64,000 nucleotides of DNA from Aldrovandia affinis. Taxonomy: Eukaryota; Chordata; Actinopteri; Notacanthiformes; Halosauridae. Below are positions 34,401 to 46,959 of this stretch, piece after piece. The notes below the pieces were generated by a model. It had not been told where the DNA came from. It did no database searches and was given only the letters and a program-made list of their open reading frames with translations. The stretch lies in NCBI GenBank assembly GCA_029706075.1, contig JAINUG010000004.1, forward strand, positions 1,280,547-1,344,546, written 5' to 3'. How positions within the stretch are numbered: position 1 is the first letter of the stretch; the number at the start of each line of letters is the position of its first letter. The translations under genes were made by a program, and so were the position numbers.

Positions 34401-36907
34401 TTTTTCTTTTTGCACAGAAGACTGGCCTCTTGTTCTCTCACGTGAACAAGTACGCACACACACGCCCACAAATAAACACGCAGATGCTCATTATCGATTC
34501 CGCACCGCCTCGGAGCGTAGCTCACATTCTGCTCACCATTTGTTTTTTTTTCTCTTGGTCCCCATTTGGTGCGCCGAACATTCACAGCAGGCCAATGCCT
34601 ATCATTTGTTGTTGCTGTTCCTCATGCGGTCTCTGGGCTGTTGACTCGCACAACTAGCAGCTCATTTCCTGAGGGGCCATTCAACAAGCGAGGCAGCTAA
34701 AGCAGATCGCCGTTTGTCGTCTTAGAGTGAAACCCTCTCAAGAAATCACTCTACAAAATATGATCAGAAATCAGAACATAATGAAAAACTGAAAATTACA
34801 CAATGTGTGCCATACTGTGCTGCCATTGTCTATACAAGAAAGGGCGTAAATTGACAACAGAATTAACGATTCAAATATTCTTAGACATTGTAATATTATG
34901 CTTAAGCAGTGCAATGAATGAAATTACCTCCACAGAGGCATGGCCTACAGACAATGGAGACTGGCAGGTGATCTTTGGCAGCGGAAAACTGTTGGTCTCA
35001 CTCCAGAATGTATTTTCCTTTCTCTGAATTGATTCTCTCCCTCAAAGCGATTGGTCTAAAACAAGCCCTGCTTTGGGTCCACAGAGAGTAACCGCAGAGA
35101 TACTATGCGTGCCTGTGTGCCCCTTTCCCAGGCTGATGTGCAAAGAGGTCTATATCCTTATCCGTAGGAGTGCAGTGCATGATAGTGTGCATCTGCAAAT
35201 AGAGGAAGGGCACGGCTCCAGCTAATCGTGTCCTCTTATTTTAACTTGCGCTGCATTTAGCCTCTCTATGCACGATGCCAGGGGAAAATAACAACAACAC
35301 TTGGTAATATCACCCAAACATTGTACTATATGATAGTTGCATGAATTAAAACCAACCACCTCATGAATTTTACCTGTTTTTGACACAAAAACAGGTCAGG
35401 TGCACAGGACTAGAACCTGACTGATACCTGATTGTTTATTTATTAATTTATTTCTTTATTTTCCCGATGCCGACACAGATTTTTGGTGTACCCTGGCCCG
35501 CCAATTTCCGATAAATAGACCAGTATCTTTAAAGGAAAAAAAAGATTTTATTATATGTTCAACACCAGAACATTTACTTTTACAGTCTCTCAAAAAGTCC
35601 TTATCAGAGCAATTTGGGGCTGTGAACTCCAATACCAATACCGATAGAAACCGCAATATAGCGCAATAGAAAAGCGCTATATGATATTGTGAGACGCATT
35701 CATGTAGGTCCAAGCACTCACGAGTCAGGGGGCCTCCAGCTGGCTATGTGTAAAATATCCATAATGAGCCAATGACTGCATTTAATCCTTAATTTCACCA
35801 AATAATAAACCATACCACCAACCATAAAATGACTCTGGTTGTAATGTACCCATGGCCTGATTATTCCTTCTACTCTAGGAGTTACTCTAGTCCCAGATCA
35901 GAATAAAACCAGGATCTAATTAAGAGGTGGGCTCTGCAAAGTCTCTAAAAATGATAGTGCAGAGTATTTAATTAAAAACTCATAGCTCAGTTACACTCCA
36001 ATATCACTTGTCAGCTCTAGAGGACACCAATTACAACTCTGCCTCATAATAAACTCAAGATAAAGTCAAATGCATTTTTTTAAATAGATCCCAAGGTTAG
36101 CCATTTCAAGGGAATCTAAAATGATTAAACAAACAATGGCACAGAATGGACAAAGAACATCCTTTCCCAAGCGTGTAAAATGAGGAATATGGAAATGATC
36201 CAGTTTCTAGAAGGTTCTCAGCCCTTTCTCCAGGTGACTTGCGCCTCCTCCTCCTCATCGGAAGGAGTGGCAGGTCTTTTCCCAGGTGAAAACGCTCACT
36301 GCAGGCTTTTCTAACTCAAAATCAGACAGCACTTTACTTTTTATTTGATTGTTTTTCCCTTTTTTGGTGCGCAGTGGGGGTGTTTCTGCGCGCTATTCTC
36401 AGATCTGTGATGGCGGGGTTGTGCAGGGCTGATTGGAAGGCCTTGGCAGTACACTCAGTTACAGCGATGTGGGCAGGATCTGTCTGAGACGCACAGGCAT
36501 CATCGTCATTCTCTCACCCGCCTTCTTCGTTAAGACCCTTATTGCCCTTGTAGAGGGAGTACGCAAATGGGCGTTGTCACCACGTCACATCACATCGCCC
36601 CACAACTCTATGTCCTTGATTGTCCATGCCCATTTTTGGGGAAGAATAAAAGTCATAACATGGACACAGTGACAACACTGTGTAACACACATTTCAAGAG
36701 TGTGTATTTGGCTAAAAAGCAGGCAGCACCTGTGTCTGACTTTCATGTTAATGTTATGAGCCATGAAGGAATACAGAAAGCTGGAGAGAGGGGGGAAAGC
36801 AGAGGAAAAGGCAGCAAAGAAATCCTTTTGAGCAGGGAACGTGGCCTCAGCGTGGAAAACACGGCAGCTTCCTGAATTCAACCGCGAGAAACAAGATGGA
36901 GAGCTCC
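34401..36907. other. unique sequence
   Basis: Contains a perfect 11-bp-stem hairpin at 35372-35396 (ACCTGTTTTTG, loop ACA). An 85-codon minus-strand frame at 35456-35713 and a 79-codon frame at 36433-36672 are unrecognised. Confidence 0.4.
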
Positions 36908-37101
36908 GTGTCCGACATGTTGATCCCGCCCTCCGCCCCCCCTCCCATCTACGCTCCATGTCTGATGTCTCGATCCTCCCCCCCCACCCTGCTCTGCTGC
37001 CATCCTCCTGGTCTGGTCTCAGGTTTCTCTGCGTTTTCAGGGACAGGATGAGACTGTAAGCTGAAGAGCTGCATGTTCCCGCTTTGAGGCCAGTGCAGTG
37101 A
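36908..37101. repeat. duplicated block of unknown nature, copy 2
   Basis: Starts 'gtgtccgacatgttgatccc', followed by a C-rich segment where copy 1 has the SINE insertion. It ends with the same 90-bp core (37012-37101) as copy 1, about 90% identical. The core includes 'gtaagctgaagagctgcatg'. Confidence 0.7.
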
Positions 37102-37344
37102 CAGTCTTTTCAGCGTCTCTGCAAATGCAGCAGGGTTTTGTCCAGACAGCAGAATTTCTCTTTAAAAAAAAAAAAAAACCTTAGCAAAGCAAGGAATATA
37201 ATTTCTGACTTGGGAGGATTGGTGTGACTGAATTATAACGAGCCTAGATTTTCAGGGTCCATGTTCCCCTCCATGAAACTTTGGAATAGGTAGGCTACAT
37301 GTCGGTCGCTGAAATACTGCATATACGGGCGGGGGGGCACTCAA

Positions 37345-37405
37345 ACGGCCCTGGCCTGGGTTAGGTCCCAGCCTGGCTTTTTGGAAGGGGGGTGGCTGGG
37401 GCTAT
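37345..37405 (+). mobile_element. SINE family B fragment
   Basis: 'ggcctgggttaggtcccagc' then 'ctggctttttggaagggggg' and 'tggctgg' parallels the box B and adjacent body of the SINE at 33166-33475. Head and tail are absent. Confidence 0.4.
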
Positions 37406-38465
37406 CCACTGGGCCTATGGCTGGGCCTATCCACTGCATCTGTTTGGATCCCTCATTTACTCAAGTGTTGCCATTATTTTGACAGTTAAATGTACCATTC
37501 GATGACACGTCTGTGGGAATATCTGCTCATCATTCATGCCTGACTCATATTAAATCCTTGCCATAACATAACTACAACTAGCGCTAAATGTCATTTCTCT
37601 ATTTAAAACTTACATTGCAACCTCTGTATAAACGTATTACAAACTCAGTCGATATTTCAGCTGAGTGACAGCTGAGTGATTCCAGGCAGGTCTTACATGA
37701 ATGCGAGTGTGCATGCATGCATTTGTTGATGACACAATACTTTCCTTTTCTCACAATAGAACATTTTTTGAGAGGCGTGTAATTGTACCAAAGCTCCAAG
37801 GACATCCAAGGGCACAGGCTTATATAAATAGGTCATGGGAGTGTTTGTGCGGATTCTGATGGCTCCTGTCATGTTTAATCTTGTGTGTAACACCATCAAA
37901 AGATGAGGGCATTACCTTGATGGCACATTCTCCTTCAGGTAATAGAAGGAGCTTTTCGACTGTAACGGCGGCGCTTACATAACCATTACCCCAGCGCACG
38001 AGTTGCTCTTCTCGCTGAGGGCAAGTTAGGAGGCAATTAAATTCCTGTGAGGAAGAGAAGTGGGAAATTGATGTTCACTTTGAGGGTTACTCTGTTCAAT
38101 AATGTTAAATAATGGGGCAATTAATTCCCCACCGTGATGGTGACACACGAAGCTGACTGGCAGCAGCATCTGATATGCCACGACTCGTGCAGTCCCAAAT
38201 CGACCCCCATGCAATTTCAGAGCAAATGGGGCCATGAGACTGCGGTCCATTCAGAAGCTGAGTCTTGATCATGGCGGCGGATCAGTCAAACAGCAGGTGA
38301 GAGGAGGAGGCTTGGTCTGGCAGAGTACCAGAGGCCCATCTGAACGCGTGTGGCCCGGTGGGGTATGAACATGTGACCGTCACATGGTGACTCTTTACAA
38401 AGGGCGTCAGTGGAAATATAGAGCGTCACCTTCCAACTGCATCCAGTCAGCTGGTGCTCCAGGGA
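37406..38465. other. unique sequence, possibly containing conserved non-coding DNA
   Basis: Nothing coding. The stretch 37905-38270 has even base composition, no simple repeats and homeodomain-type TAATTA/AATTAA words. That is suggestive of a conserved non-coding element, but cannot be shown from a single sequence. Confidence 0.25.
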
Positions 38466-38640
38466 GGTATGTTTGTGTGTGTGTCTGTGTGTGTATATGT
38501 GTGTTTGGATATGTGTGATTGTATATATGAGGATGTGATTTGTGTGTGTGTTTGGGTATGTGTGGTTGCATATATGAGCATGTGAGTTTGTATGTGTGTA
38601 TGTGTGTGTGTGGGATGAAGGGGTTAGGGGGCTTGGGGGG
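38466..38640. repeat. degenerate (GT)n / TGTGTATG repeat
   Basis: An imperfect GT array with GTATAT, GGTTGCATAT and GGGG interruptions. Confidence 0.85.
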
Positions 38641-40463
38641 TGTGTGTTAGAATAAAAATCAGACAGGTACAGAACACATCCATAATACTGCTAAAGTGAT
38701 GTGACCCCAGTGATAGATGGTGAACTCATTTGGGAAAGAATAATAATTACGCAGACAAAAAATGGTCAAATGAAAATGACAAAAATAATTAAGCCTAAAA
38801 ATGGTCAGAAAATGACAAAAAGGCCTGAAATGTTTCTAAAGGCTCTAAAGGCAAACAGCACACTTATTTGGATTCATTAGTGCCGATAAGCTAATGTAAT
38901 ATAATGTTTTTCTCTTTTCTCTCCTTTTTTTTTTAACATCGCGAAAGCCAATGACTGTTTTTCTATCAGAGCTGATCGAATGATGCTCCTTGGCGTTCCG
39001 GCTTGTCTGGAAATCAGACCGAACTCAAATGCCGCTCAAGCCGGTGTGGGCGAAAAGGAAAATCATCATAAATCACCGGACAGGACACGGGATCGGCAAG
39101 GCGGGCACAACCGCCAGCTGTCTGATGGGCCTCTGATGTCAATGCTGGTAATTGGCCTGGAAGCCAAACTGCGGCGAACAGGCCTTTAGCACACATCAAA
39201 CGCCAATGCGGCGGGCAGCGATGCCAGTAGGATGTCCCTTGGGCGCAACAGGCACTGGCGGTGCTTCTTCGCTTAGTGATGCGAGCCGTTATGCAAATCT
39301 GTAATCGGCAAACCAATTATGGTGGAGGAGACGACAACGGGTGCTGAGGGGTTTGGGGGTGAAGAAAAACACAGTTTTGAATTGGAGTTTTATCTGGACT
39401 GTATAGGTGGTTTGGAGCTTCCTGAGGAGATGTCCTGTTTGGAGAAACCATGCCATCGAAGAGCTGCTCCATTATATGGGCATAACATACCTGAGCTGCC
39501 TGCCAATGCTAAACACGTGATTGCATAATCACTTTCCCTGGCTTGTAATCCCCACTGGGGTGAAATTAATCAGATATTTTTAGATCGAAATTATGAAGCT
39601 GTTACAGGGTATGAATTGTCCCCCACCCCTTCTCCCCCATACTTATGACAAAACCACATCTGCTTGATAATTGGCTGCCGAGAATTCCACAGGAGTCCAA
39701 TTTCAAACTGTGGGCTGTCATTTTAAATAAATCCTGTAACCAATGAGCAATCTCATGTCCTGTGACCTCACAAAAACGGTTACCATAGCCTGTTCTGCCA
39801 ATCAGCCCGGCCACAAAGATTGAATGGCCTCGCCAACCAAGATAGAAAAAAAAGGAAAGAAATGCCACAGCAATCTCTTACTCTGTGTACCCGTGTTGAT
39901 CAACTGGAGCTAAATGCAGTGATGTGGGTGTGAATACAATCTACTGACTCTACAAAACTACTTAACACCATTCTTCTATCCTCAACTACCACTTCACACG
40001 GGCACCATGAGAGTGGTCGAGCATGTCAGAGGAGGGTTTTATATTTAATTTAAAAGCCATCAGAGAAAGAGTATGTTTAAATATTGGAGGCCTGCTGAAC
40101 TGAATTAAACTGATTTGGAAAAGTTCTCAGGGCACTGAGGCGAGAAGACAAACTTAGAAGTAAAAGATGGCTCCCAATTATGGCAACGCTAGTTCAATAT
40201 ACTTGCTCTGCATATTGTTTTTTAAAATGTATTCCATGTATTTATTTAAATATTGACCTTTGTCCACATCTGCATTCTCCAAGTTTCTTGACACCAAGAA
40301 CATCTGAGAGCCTGTCACGGAGTGTTCCTTCTCTGTGCTTGGTTTTACCTGCTGGACCTAGCAAGAGTGGTTAAAGAAAGGGAAAATGTGCCCATTTCTT
40401 GGCAATTTGATTTATCTTGTATTATTTTTACAGCATAAAGTATATTACTGTGGTATAAATGTG
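38641..40463. other. unique sequence; 38900-39320 conserved-looking
   Basis: 38940-39310 is richer in G+C than its surroundings, with CpG-containing words and overlapping frames on both strands (38980-39189 plus, 39014-39316 minus), none with a domain. It could be a conserved regulatory element or an unrecognised exon; neither is supported. 39530-40460 shows nothing recognisable. Confidence 0.3.
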
Positions 40464-40690
40464 TGTTTCACACACTCACACACACTCCCTATCTGTGTGT
40501 GTGTGTGTGTGTGTGACATGGTATGTGTTTGTGTATGTGTGTGTGTGTGTGTGTGTATGGGTGTTTGTGTCCATATGTGTTTGTGTATGAGTGTGTGTGT
40601 GTGTGTCTGGGTGTGGTGTGGCATGTGTGTGTTTGTGTATGTTTATGTGTGTGTGTGTGTGTTTATGAGTATATGTGTGTGTATGAATAT
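40464..40690. repeat. (CA)/(GT)n microsatellite
   Basis: A short CACACTCA stretch precedes a long interrupted GT array with TATG, TTTG and CCAT interruptions. Confidence 0.9.
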
Positions 40691-41029
40691 GTTTTTTTAT
40701 TTTATTTAACCTTTCTTTAACCAGGTTAGTCTCATTGAGATTAGAAATCTATTTTTCAAGAGAAACCTGGCCAAGAAAGCAGCAATAGAATGTGGACACT
40801 ACAAAAATGATAACATTTAAGATCAAAGCAGTTCAAAGTTTCACATCTGGTTACACAAGAGCAGTCTAAATATGTGGTGCAACTAAGGGTCAAAGCATTT
40901 ACAAATTCCACTTTCCTCCATAGCTTTAACCCTTGCTTCAGTGAGACAAGCTCCTTTAGGTTAAGCTATTTCTGGAGCTCATGCTTTTTTACCTGTACAA
41001 GCCTTTGGTACAGACAATAAAACACTGTG
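40691..41029. other. unique sequence between two GT arrays
   Basis: No coding segment or element end was recognised. Confidence 0.4.
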
Positions 41030-41091
41030 CGTGTGCGCGTGTGTGTATGAGTACGTGTGTGTGTGGGTATGTGTGTGTGTGTATATGAGTA

Positions 41092-41139
<48 letters not shown>

Positions 41140-41163
41140 TATGTGTGCGTGTGCGTGTGCATA
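41030..41163. repeat. (GT)n microsatellite
   Basis: GT array with GTATGAGTAC-type interruptions and a pure GT core at about 41098-41136. Long minus-strand frames through it encode His/Thr runs only. Confidence 0.95.
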
Positions 41164-42314
41164 CAGCCTGTGTATCTTCCCAAACTGTCCCCCACTGTGT
41201 AAAATATCTGATTTCTGTCTGGAGCTGAAAGAGGGGAAAGCTGTAGCTCTGTGTGATATAACCATGCAGTTACTGAGGAACGCAGCCAGAGCATAAACAA
41301 GACGACAGCAGCTGAAAGATGAAAGGATGAGACTCATTTAACGGCCACAAGAAATCTGTCTGAAAGCAGCCCAGACACACACAAATCCATAACACACAGC
41401 CACCTCCAACATTAGAGGTACTAAAATACAAACACACATATTCTGCAGCTCTCAACACTAGATGTGAGGACCCCAAAACCCGTAGCACCCAGGAGCCAGC
41501 AACGAGGAGGGGGCGGGGTAGGGGGTCAGAGAGAACGCACCAAAATTCTGTGCCCTGTGACAAGGCGAGTGAACCTGGTGACATATGGCATTTTTGCTGC
41601 CTCAGCAGCTGCACGTTGTTCTGGAAAGGATTAGAGTTTCTAATAAGCGGAATGTAGAGCCAATCACACACACACACACACACACACACACAAGGTTTAC
41701 ACCCCCCCCCCCAGCCCACCACAGTCCAGTCTGGCTGCAACACAGAAACCTTCTCCAAATGCCAATTTAGCAACCCCATGCCCTCACCGCCCGGGCTGGA
41801 GCGAGACTGTAGAGATTGTCTCTGGGACTGAAGAGAAGATAATTAGAGGATCGATATTGGAAGGCAATGAGGGGGTGGTTGCTTGTTTTTTTTCCAGCTC
41901 TAACAATCTGGGTCTCAGTAACCAAACAAACGCGGGTGCATTTCTCTCTCTTTCTCTCTCTCCCCCTCTTTATATATTCCTCTCTTTCTCCTCCTGTCCT
42001 GCACATTCACCTCTTTTTGCTTCACAATATTTCAGCCCCCATCCACCAAAGCACCTCACATATCTCCACCCCCCCACTCACTCATCAAAAGTCCAGAGCA
42101 GAGAGAGCCCTTACCAGAATCGCCGGACGTAGAATTCCCAAAAATCGCTTATTTCATTCCACTGGGCTAGACGTTAAATCCTGAATGCCTGAGCGGCGAG
42201 GAGAGAGACTGAAGATGCCATCGAGGAGACAGGAAACGTTGGGGGGGGGGGGGATAAACAATGTGTTTCTGAATATCGATCAAAACAAGGTGGAAAATGT
42301 TGTAAGAAATGCAG
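41164..42314. other. unique sequence with small simple repeats
   Basis: Contains (CA)n at 41664-41692, a C run at 41702-41712, CT-rich DNA at 41942-42000 and G13 at 42241-42253. The 169-codon minus-strand frame at 41270-41779 crosses the CA tract and has no domain. Confidence 0.45.
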
Positions 42315-42680
42315 ACAGAGAGAGAGAGAGAGAAAGAGAGAAAGAGAGAGCTGTGGGAGCCGTTGCAGGAGAAGAGATATCCAGGGTAGCGCTCGGGCTC
42401 AGAGTATGCAGGCACATGCAGTCCACGCACATTCAGCCTGTACCTAGCTGACAGAGAGGCAGTGGGAGAGAGGGAGCGAGAGAGGGAAAGGGAGGGAGAG
42501 CGAGAGATGGGGTGGGAAGGAGGGAGATGAGGTGGGGGAGGAGGGAGAAGGGAGGGGGGGGGGGAGGACAGTGCAAGGTGGAAGGAGGGACTGCAGAGCG
42601 TTGAAAGATGGAAAAGAGGGAGGGAGGGAGTGAAAGGAAGAGTATGCATGAGAGAAAAGGAGGGATGGAGAGAGAGAACA
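42315..42680. repeat. long polypurine (GA-rich) region
   Basis: Two purine-rich stretches, 42315-42350 (GAGA/AAGA) and 42449-42680 (GGGA, GAGA, GGGGG), each nearly free of pyrimidines. Minus-strand frames of 200-plus codons here are Ser/Leu/Pro artefacts of the composition. Confidence 0.85.
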
Positions 42681-42718
42681 CTGATGCTGCATGCTTTGCA
42701 CAAACAGGAAGCAAAGGA

Positions 42719-42785
42719 TGTGAGTGTGTGTGTGCATGTGTGTGTGTGAGTGAGTGTGTAGACATGCGAGTGTGTGGGTGGGTGA

Positions 42786-42851
<66 letters not shown>
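42719..42851. repeat. (GT)n microsatellite
   Basis: An interrupted GT/GAGT array followed by about 30 pure GT units at 42789-42850, directly downstream of the polypurine region. Confidence 0.95.
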
Positions 42852-42852
<1 letters not shown>

Positions 42853-43673
42853 TACGAATGGTGGAAGAGGCATCCGACACATGGGGGGAAGGGGGGAGGG
42901 GGAGTTGGTGACAGTCACACAGGGGGAGACGTGGGGTAGTTTGTTTTCCTGCTTAATCAGCTTTTTCAGATATCTGCCCGAGACGTTGATGCTGAGCAGA
43001 GATGGGCAGGGATTGGTCTGTTTCACACACACAAGACTGCAGAGAGCGCCCACAGCACCACACCTGGTAGAGGGCACACACCGGGTGGGGGGGAACCACC
43101 TCTAACTGCTCGTAGGGGGACTCTCCTGTTCTGGCAACCCAGTAGGTCATTGACCCCAGTGCCTGTTCCCTGCATGGTTCACAGAGATCACCACACCACA
43201 GATCACCCGCCAACGCCATCACATCAGGACCACCCATTAAATTATCTACAAGATCAAGTGCACCAAGTGCACATTATATTCGGCAAAGAAAAATACAATA
43301 AAGATACATTTAATATCTACCTCTCATTGTGGCGTTATAAACCTCAGACACAGATAAACAAGACTTAAATGAAGATTAACACTAAACATTACACCAAACA
43401 TTGCACATATTGATCCACTCATATCTGCCCCTCCAATTTACCATAATTCTACTAAATATAATCATTCCAAGAACATTGTCCTGTAACTTGATGCTTTTAA
43501 AATTGTTATTATTCCTAGAGGCAGTATTATTAGATTATTATTTTTTCTATTAGATTTTTTAGATTTTGTTCATTCAGCCAATTTTTTTGACCCATTATCA
43601 TCAATGCATTCAGATTCCCATTTCCTGTTCATTCATTTTATCAAAAAAATCTATTTTTATATATGTACAGTAT
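42852..43673. other. unique sequence
   Basis: G-rich near 42880-42930, then A+T-rich. A 94-codon minus-strand frame at 42953-43237 is unrecognised. Confidence 0.4.
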
Positions 43674-43677
43674 GTAT

Positions 43678-44265
43678 TGTGGTGTCCCCAGGGGTTGGGC
43701 GAAACTCACGGACCTTGCAGAAGGCGTAGGCAAGTTCAAGAACCCAGAGGAGGCAGTATTCAAAAACAAAACAATGATTTATTATCCGAATAATCTTGAC
43801 AAACGCTACACAAAACAAAGGGCGGGGTATTTCGGGGAATACAAACACAAAGTCCACAATCCTACTCGTTGTCAATGCCCAATCCAATTCCAAAATCCAA
43901 GTCAGTTCCGCAATCCAGTCCGTAGTCAAAATCCAAAGGGGGGTCCTCAAATAATCCAAGTTCAAACAAAACAATCAAAAAAACACTCTCTCCTCAAATA
44001 CTGGCTGGTCAATAGACTTCACAGTACTCACTCTCCAAACACACTCAGCAACTCCTTCCCAAACACGTTCCTACTCCTCTCCATGTGTGTCACATGAATC
44101 AGCCCTTTAAATAGGCCTCAAAATGGCTTTCAGCTGGTCCTTAGTCCCCATTGCTTGACTCGGCTCAGGTGTAACTGTGGCCTGCTGGGAAATGTAGTGT
44201 TTCCTGACTCCCATGTGTTGTAGGCCAGGCAGCCATTTCCTTGTGCAGCCCCTTGTGCTGCCACA
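43678..44265 (-). mobile_element. 588-bp solo LTR with GTAT target duplication
   Basis: The plus strand runs TGTGGTGTCCCC...TGCTGCCACA (TG...CA) between 4-bp duplications GTAT at 43674-43677 and 44266-44269. On the minus strand a TATA-like 'cctatttaaagggct' lies at about 44103-44116 and an AATAAA signal at 43778-43783, giving the U3-R-U5 order of an LTR read from 44265 down. Open frames of 105 and 144 codons across it are incidental. No internal region or partner LTR is present. The retrotransposon superfamily is not determined; a Ty3/Gypsy-like origin is possible. Confidence 0.8.
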
Positions 44266-44269
44266 GTAT

Positions 44270-44727
44270 ACAGTACACCCACCTTATGCACAGTTCGGTT
44301 GGATGGTTGGATGCGCTGTGCATGACATCTCCTGTGGCTTATCGCTTAGAAAGCATCCAGGCGGGCAGCTGGTATGACACGCGTCCCCTGTCGCCATGCC
44401 GATGGATATGATTTAGAGTGAGCGATAGGGGGTGCACGTTAAACTGAACTTCACCACAGTCCTGTCACACTTCTTTCCACAGGCAAAAAAACACCTGGGT
44501 AAGCCTTACTTCTGTGGTTTGTGGTTACATTTATTTTTATTTTCCCACCACTTTATCTAAATAATGTTGTAAAAAAAAAAACTGGGAACATTAATACTGA
44601 GTCATAAAAAGACTAATTTAAGAAATGACATGAAAAATCATGTCACATCCCAGGTGTATATGAGAAGAAGCGTACTGTACCCAAGCCATGATTAGGACAG
44701 GGCTGCGCATCGCTTCCACAGAGCACC
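44270..44727. other. unique sequence
   Basis: No coding segment or element end was recognised. Confidence 0.35.
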
Positions 44728-44846
44728 GAAATAACACTCATTTTAACATAAACACATTTTAACATCCTTCAAAAATAACACTTTACCATCCTGAGAGAAT
44801 AGCATTTCAACATTCTCCAAGAATAACATTTCAACATCCTTGGAGA
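44728..44846. repeat. minisatellite, 24-25 bp unit, about 5 copies
   Basis: Units of the form AATAACATTTCAACATCCT plus TGGAG, progressively diverging toward the left end. Confidence 0.8.
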
Positions 44847-46957
44847 TGACAGAAGAGATGCCAGGGGGTCAAGAAACTTGTGGTCCAGCCTTGGGGGAAA
44901 ATCAATTTTGCAAATCAGTGATGATTTCGTCCTTTAAATGATTTGCAGCATTACGTTTTCCCCTCGTTGCTGCTGGGGCAGACTGTATGTTGTGAATTCA
45001 GGTGGAACGCAGATGCACGTCAGAATTTGTTGCGCTTCACTTTCTGCAAAATGCACACTGTTCAAAGAAAGTAAGACTAACACACCAAGGGGGAATAAAT
45101 AAACCACAGGATGTATATTACAAATATATAGGATCTCCCAAAGCCATTCTGGCCCCTGTCTTAAACCATTTGATACACATTGGAATCTAGGCAGGAAGAA
45201 ACAAATCTCTTGCAGTAAATACACAGGAAGTTGTCATCTATGCCAGACTCAGTTTCTTTCCACTCGTAAATGGGTCAGTGTTGTAATTGTGCCCAGCCCT
45301 GTGGAGTGTCACTTACATTCTTCACAAATTCCAATCAGTGTGGGGGAGTGTCTCTCTGCACCTCAAAGTATGACCAATCACACTGCAGAGCCGGTTGTTT
45401 CCAGGGGGAGAGGAGGCGGCAACAGTCCTCATTTCTTCTGTCACGTGACCAGGTCTTGCAAAAAATATATATTGTTTAAATGAAAGAAAAGGGACTAAAA
45501 ATATCCTCATCACCTGCCAGACGGGCGGAAGACAGACACTTTCTCGGCAGCTTGGCGGAGAGCTGCGATGGCTGTGTATCTGGAACGGCACTGAATTATT
45601 CAACCTCCAGCAAACGCTGGTCTTTTGCCTGTCGACCTGGGAGATTCCAACATCACTGGATTCAGGCCTTCACGTGTCTTTATTTAGAAACGCTTTCTAC
45701 TCTGCGCACTGGGGAAAACCACGGCTCGGATGCAGGCCCAACCAAACACACACACACATGGCACTGTTCCTTTACTGCAAGCGGTCTGACCCTCTGAGCA
45801 AACATGTCTGTCATTATTCCCAAACACCACCCCCAACCCCCCTCGTTTCCCCCTTAAAACGTATGTACGGGCGGCTGTCAGGGGACCTCGGAGCAGGTCC
45901 CTGAGGGCCTGCCGATTACTTCCTGTTACCCCCCAGTGCAAACAGCTCACGCATGGCAGAATGATATCGTTTTCACATCCGGGCGCAGAGCACTAAGAAA
46001 TATGTAATGTGGATGACACAAGCTGATGGATAAGCCTGAGACATCATTTTTCAAACGGCTGAGCCTGGGTCTCAAGAACGATTTCTGCACCTCAGGCCCC
46101 ATTTAAGACGTTTATCATTGCAAAAGCATTTGTTAGTGATGAGGGGGGGGCATTGTGAACAGGTGCATGAATGGGTGCATGTACCATGAGCTGTCAATTG
46201 CTGACTGGAATGAAGCAATCAAAACGCTTTGCCGCGTGTTCAGATCAGTGATTCAAAGACAACACAATGGCGGCTGCGAATTCTGGAGTTCATGAAACAT
46301 CACTCTGCTTTAGTCTCTTCTAGTCTTCAGCCTTCATTGGAATGTATTCAGTCACACTAACAGAACAATTAAGTCCAAACAACTGGCACACCGATGTGTT
46401 ATTTTGTCACATCAATGAAATTAAATGGTCCATGATTCAAGCAGACGTGTGCTTTTAGTATGTCCTTGTACGTACATAAAAAATAAAATAAATTCTGTTG
46501 GATTGTACCGCATGTTTTTACCTTGTGAATTGATGGTTGCAGACCACGTGGTTAGATAATGGCCATTGAAATATGCACCAGAGACAGGTCTCCCTCCATG
46601 TCTACCCTGTGGTTTTCCAATTATCGCTGAGAGTCCCGTCCATCGGCCTGGGCCTGTTCAGCGTTTGCAGGCATCAGACAGGAAGTGATGTAATGTCTAC
46701 CATTTGTTAGTGTGGAGAACGCCATGTGAGAATTATCTGCCCTCATCTCATTGCAGGTGGATGAAATCCTGAATACCACATCTCCATTCAATCACACTGG
46801 GAACTCAAAAACTGCCACTACTGAGAAAGGGGTTAAAGATCAAAGATTCAGTGTATCCACACATAGCACAAATCTGTAATTATGCCAGGCAGAGGTGTTT
46901 GATTATAAGGTTTCTCTGAGTGACACTTAGGAAGTAAGAGACCACGCAGTTTGAATA
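44847..46957. other. unique sequence
   Basis: Short overlapping frames at 44934-45224, 45270-45603 and 45480-45950 on both strands lack domains. 46600-46800 has the even composition of possible conserved non-coding DNA, but nothing definite can be said. Confidence 0.35.
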
Positions 46958-46959
46958 TA

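Noticed and set aside
41270-41779. 169-codon minus-strand frame
   Set aside because: It crosses a CA microsatellite and a C run, with Cys/Val repeats and no domain.
42167-42880. 237-codon minus-strand open frame, and 214-codon companion at 42433-43077
   Set aside because: Both are translations of GT and polypurine tracts (His/Thr runs, then Ser/Leu/Pro), which lack stops by composition.
43663-44097. 144-codon plus-strand frame
   Set aside because: It lies inside the 588-bp solo LTR, antisense to its inferred transcription, with no domain.
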